Of a DNA stretch of 64,000 nt, positions 61,258 to 64,000 are shown piece by piece (position 1 is the first letter of the stretch; each line of letters starts with the position of its first letter). The position numbers and the translations under genes are program-made. Below the pieces are notes generated by a model. It had not been told where the DNA came from. It saw only the letters and a program-made list of their open reading frames with translations, and did not search any database. Origin of the DNA: Phytophthora colocasiae (taxonomy: Eukaryota; Oomycota; Peronosporomycetes; Peronosporales; Peronosporaceae); the NCBI GenBank assembly GCA_018806915.1, contig JAGKQI010000033.1:682001-746000 (forward strand). The letters run 5' to 3'.

Positions 61258-62255
61258 CTACGGATTTTTTTGAGTCGGAGGAAGAAATGGCGAGCCTGGT
61301 AGATTCTTGGCATCCTCTAGCATCTTTTCTTCAGGTGTAAGGTGAACTCCACCGCTCATTTGCTGTCGTTGGTCGTACACTGCTTTCCTGATAGCTCCTT
61401 GTGTAACCTCGTCGTACTCCTGAATGTTCCTTCGGGAATCTACTTGACTTGTGTCAATCTCTGGTCCTCCCTTCAACGCACATGCCCACCAGGTCTGCTT
61501 AATCTTCTCCAACGAGATATTTAACATTTGATTGTTCTCCAGCGACCAAATACTCTCGTCAGCCCGGATTTTATCCGGAAACTCTCCTTCCAGCAGTGGC
61601 TTGGTCTGGTCGCTCTTCAGTGCCACAAAAACCTTAGACGCCTCGATGCGACAGATGAGATCCTTCGCCTTTGTACCTGGTTGCACCTCCATCTGAATCT
61701 GCAACATCGAGCATCAAATATTCTGCCAAGTAGCAAATATCTCGATATACTTACCGAAACATCTTCCAACGTCTGCGTCCACGTGTAATTAGCTGCCACT
61801 CCACCATTTCCCACTGGAACTACATCCAGCAACATTAATCTGATGACATTTCCAGATATTCTAGCAGGATAAATCCTACCTTGCTTCCCGTCCTTCGTTA
61901 GCTGAGGCTTTGATTCCTCTAAAACACTGACACTCCGTTTTGAAGTACCAACAGAAGCAGACACCGTCGGAGCTGTAGTATTAAGTGCAGTATTAACTGC
62001 TGCAACGCCATCCCCACTACCGTCAAGACTCTTTAACGGATACTTCTGGAAAGCTTTAAGCACCTTTTGCTGTGCCTGACCAGGTAAAAATCCCATCTTG
62101 TGTCTCCCTGGGTCGCTCGAAACCACGTAAAAGTCCGTCTTCCGGTGCAAAAAATCAAAGAATGAGTCCAGCAGCGACTCAACACCTCCATGTTGCTGCG
62201 CTAACTGCGTCAACAGCGCATCGAATCGCCCAGGTGCCGCACTCATCGCATCCAT
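61258..62255 (-). CDS. NudC-domain protein, NUDCD3-like
   Basis: Two exons, 61755-62255 and 61258-61698 (56-nt intron, GTAAGT...TTGCAG, phase 0), give 313 residues. The N-terminus has the NudC_N region (FDALLTQLAQQHGGVESLL, FLHRKTDFYVV, GFLPGQAQQKVLKAF). A Ser/Thr-rich linker precedes the CS/p23-like domain at about 165-265 (YTWTQTLEDVSIQM, KDLICRIEASKVFVALK, WSLENNQMLNISLEK, TWWACALKG). The end has LTPEEKMLEDAKNLPGSPFL. Such proteins act as HSP90-linked chaperones for dynein and beta-propeller clients. It converges on EMG1 (102 bp apart) and diverges from PEX3 (131 bp). Confidence 0.9.
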
Positions 62256-62386
62256 TATTTTATTTAATTTTTTTTCTTAAAGAAGAATCTTCAAGAAAAA
62301 AAACAGATATTTTTAACCAATCACAATGCGGATTTCCATTTAGCGTCAAGTCAACATGGCCCATACTCAGATCTAGTCAATTATCA

Positions 62387-63586
62387 ATGTGGTCGGCGCT
62401 GCAGCATGCTAAGCAGGCCGCGTGCGGCTTCGCTCGTCGGCACAAGAAGCTGCTGATCGTCACAGGCGTAGGCGCTGCGTGTGCTGGAGGCGCCTATTAC
62501 GCATATCGCCGCATGTTGGGCGAGGCGGAGCGCTTCTCGCAGCAGTTTCAGGTGCAAATGGCGGAGCATCAGCGTCTGCAATTGGCTTTGGGCTCTACAG
62601 CGGATGAGAGTCGCGCTACGGTTCGACGATTCCTACCTAAGCTCAAGACACGACTTTACCAGCTGTTGGACCTGGAGAGTGTCGTGCAGGAGCTTAAAAC
62701 GCTGGATAAAACGCAGAAGAGCAGACGTAACGCGCTCTGGGAAGACGCTAAGCTATTGGCATTTACACGGTACTTGACGGGCCTTGTAGCCTTCGGACTG
62801 TGGCATTTGCTGGTGTTTGCACAGGTTTCTATCATTGGTAAACGAGTTTTCGAGAAGAACAAGGCTGGAGAACTCTCAGAGAGACAAAAGCAGAGGGAAG
62901 AGGCTGAAGAGCAGGCATACCACAGTTTCCTGTCTTCCGGACTTGAGTACTTCCTGGATGAAGCTTTGGGTAAGATCAAGAGTCACGTGGAAGCTGTTGT
63001 GAAGGAGAGTAAACAGTTGCAAGCCTGGAAAGTCAGTAGGAAGGCTGCGGTGACTGCGGACGAGCTCAATGAATTGTTGCAAGCTCTGTTCTTGGCTGTG
63101 TTACCATCTCCTGCTGCTGTAGCTGCGGCTGAGAAACAGGAGAATTCAACGGAGCTCCGGAAGTGGCGGGAATTCTTGATCTATCCGGACAAACAGAAGG
63201 GCCAAGACAAACATGTCATTAGTCTCCTTAATGACTTGTGGGATCTGCTGGAGAGCGACTTGTTCCTGCCCGCACTGCAGCACGGCTTGGGCTTCCTGTG
63301 TGGCAACGCCTTCCAGGACCTCGACGACGTTGTGTATGGAACCAGTAAGCCAATGGTGGAGAATCTTACTGCTGAGGCAAAGAAGAAACCTGCTCCACCT
63401 CTTGCCAAGCTGATCCCGTGCCTTCAAGCCGAGATGAACAAACTTTTGCTGTCCTCAGGGACGGACAGCTACGCTGCAAAGTATTCTCAGGGCGTGGGCG
63501 AGATGGAAGCGTTCCGGAACTTTTACGAAGCTATTTTCTTTGAGCAGACTGCACAGGACCCGTACATGGGCTCAGCTTTCATCTAA
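62387..63586 (+). CDS. PEX3: Peroxin-3, peroxisomal membrane assembly factor
   Basis: Docks PEX19 and inserts peroxisomal membrane proteins. Start at ATG 62387 (399 residues); the open frame upstream overlaps the divergent neighbour and is not needed. The short N-terminus is basic (ARRHKKLLIVTGVG), with one span at about 21-41 rich in Gly/Ala/Tyr, the typical PEX3 anchor and targeting signal. The helical cytosolic body carries LWEDAKLLAFTRYLTGLVAF and SIIGKRVFE, matching the PEX3 core. A Trp/Leu-rich C-terminal half follows. Length is close to human PEX3 (373). Confidence 0.9.
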   Translation: MWSALQHAKQAACGFARRHKKLLIVTGVGAACAGGAYYAYRRMLGEAERFSQQFQVQMAEHQRLQLALGSTADESRATVRRFLPKLKTRLYQLLDLESVVQELKTLDKTQKSRRNALWEDAKLLAFTRYLTGLVAFGLWHLLVFAQVSIIGKRVFEKNKAGELSERQKQREEAEEQAYHSFLSSGLEYFLDEALGKIKSHVEAVVKESKQLQAWKVSRKAAVTADELNELLQALFLAVLPSPAAVAAAEKQENSTELRKWREFLIYPDKQKGQDKHVISLLNDLWDLLESDLFLPALQHGLGFLCGNAFQDLDDVVYGTSKPMVENLTAEAKKKPAPPLAKLIPCLQAEMNKLLLSSGTDSYAAKYSQGVGEMEAFRNFYEAIFFEQTAQDPYMGSAFI

Positions 63587-63776
63587 AACCACGAGGAACA
63601 CAGATATGTCGCTACAACATGCAGTATAAGCAGCCAAAATACACCGCGAGCCGATATGAAGGCGAGCAAATGCATGCATGCATCCTCTATTACCTGGGCA
63701 AAATCGATTCATCACGTCCGTTTCCGTGCGCCTTGAACAAGCGGGTGGAAGGGCCCCAATGCTGAACTTGCAGTGT

Positions 63777-64000
63777 TTATCTTGCCTTTTTGACTTGGTG
63801 GGCGCCGCTGGCCAGTTCCAGCGTCAGTTGCTTTACTTTGAAGTCGACGCTTTCGTAGAAGTAGACACAGGATTTATCAGCCCAGGACACATCGATCTCT
63901 TCTTCAATCGGCGGTTGGACGTAGTCGACGCAGTAGTTGCCAGCTCTCGAGCACTTCTCATGACCGTGACGTTCACAAATTTTACGCAAAGTCATCACGC
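63777..64000 (-). CDS. C-terminal end of an unknown gene, cut by the window edge
   Basis: At least 73 residues ending at a stop at 63777-63779. The frame is still open at 64000, so the true N-terminus may lie outside; an ATG at 63995 exists. Contains Cys/His (CERHGHEKCSRAGNYC), an acidic stretch (IEEEIDVSWADKSC) and a basic end. The Cys/His spacing could bind zinc but matches no domain I know. Convergent with PEX3, 190 bp apart. Confidence 0.5.
   Translation of the reverse strand, partial: VMTLRKICERHGHEKCSRAGNYCVDYVQPPIEEEIDVSWADKSCVYFYESVDFKVKQLTLELASGAHQVKKAR

Noticed and set aside
62072..62386. N-terminal extension of PEX3
   Set aside because: It overlaps the divergent NUDCD3-like coding exon, and the membrane-targeting signal typical of PEX3 starts right after ATG 62387.
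1..64000. CRISPR array, prokaryotic defence island or tRNA genes
   Set aside because: No regularly spaced identical repeats with unique spacers, no cloverleaf sequences noticed, and all real genes are eukaryotic with introns.

Overview
The window comes from an oomycete nuclear genome, most likely Phytophthora or a close relative. Supporting signs are Ty3/Gypsy elements of the dual-RNase-H plus chromodomain kind, a secreted Kazal-type protease inhibitor with four-cysteine domains, an oomycete initiator-like TTCATTT element before a glycolytic gene, short introns of 56-78 nt with GTACGT/GTAAG donors, and compact alternating-strand housekeeping genes. The species cannot be fixed from this sequence alone. 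There is no rRNA, tRNA, CRISPR array or prokaryotic operon.

Region A (1 to about 12.1 kb) is one large decayed Ty3/Gypsy retrotransposon missing its 5' end. It has gag with zinc knuckles, aspartic protease, reverse transcriptase, RNase H, a second RNase HI, integrase and a chromodomain on the plus strand. Downstream of pol lies a broken antisense reading frame coding for a coiled-coil plus proline-rich protein. The whole unit is saturated with GATC. Region B (about 12.26 to 19.1 kb) is a second, 5'-truncated Gypsy element with RNase H, integrase and a chromodomain-like end. It is followed by an antisense Ser/Pro-rich open frame and a plus-strand multi-pass membrane ORF, and is marked by frequent AACGCT. 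Region C (19.1 to 22.7 kb) is intergenic debris holding a 2.5-kb DDE_Tnp_4 (Harbinger-like) DNA transposon with 156-158 bp terminal inverted repeats.

Region D (23.6 to 38.4 kb) is genic. A minus-strand phosphoglycerate kinase lies divergent from a plus-strand 3-phosphoglycerate dehydrogenase / phosphoserine aminotransferase fusion, so two users of 3-phosphoglycerate sit side by side, both with mitochondrial-type leaders. Next come a small three-exon C-x4-C...C-x2-H zinc-finger gene and a 2562-residue GHKL-ATPase protein with a NO VEIN (DUF3883) C-terminus.

Region E (38.6 to 44.6 kb) is a Kazal-type inhibitor gene split by a 5.26-kb Ty1/Copia element. The element has LTRs that look identical by eye, a 5-bp target duplication, and a primer site matching the anticodon arm of a Met tRNA. 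Region F (45.5 to 64 kb) is gene-dense and alternates strands: CSN3 (-), a Gln-rich membrane protein (+), a CHD-type remodeller (+), a giant NHL/EGF surface protein (-), EMG1 (+), a NUDCD3-like protein (-), PEX3 (+) and the end of an unknown gene (-). The window thus moves from repeat-rich to gene-dense chromatin. The housekeeping genes look intact, while most transposon frames are broken.
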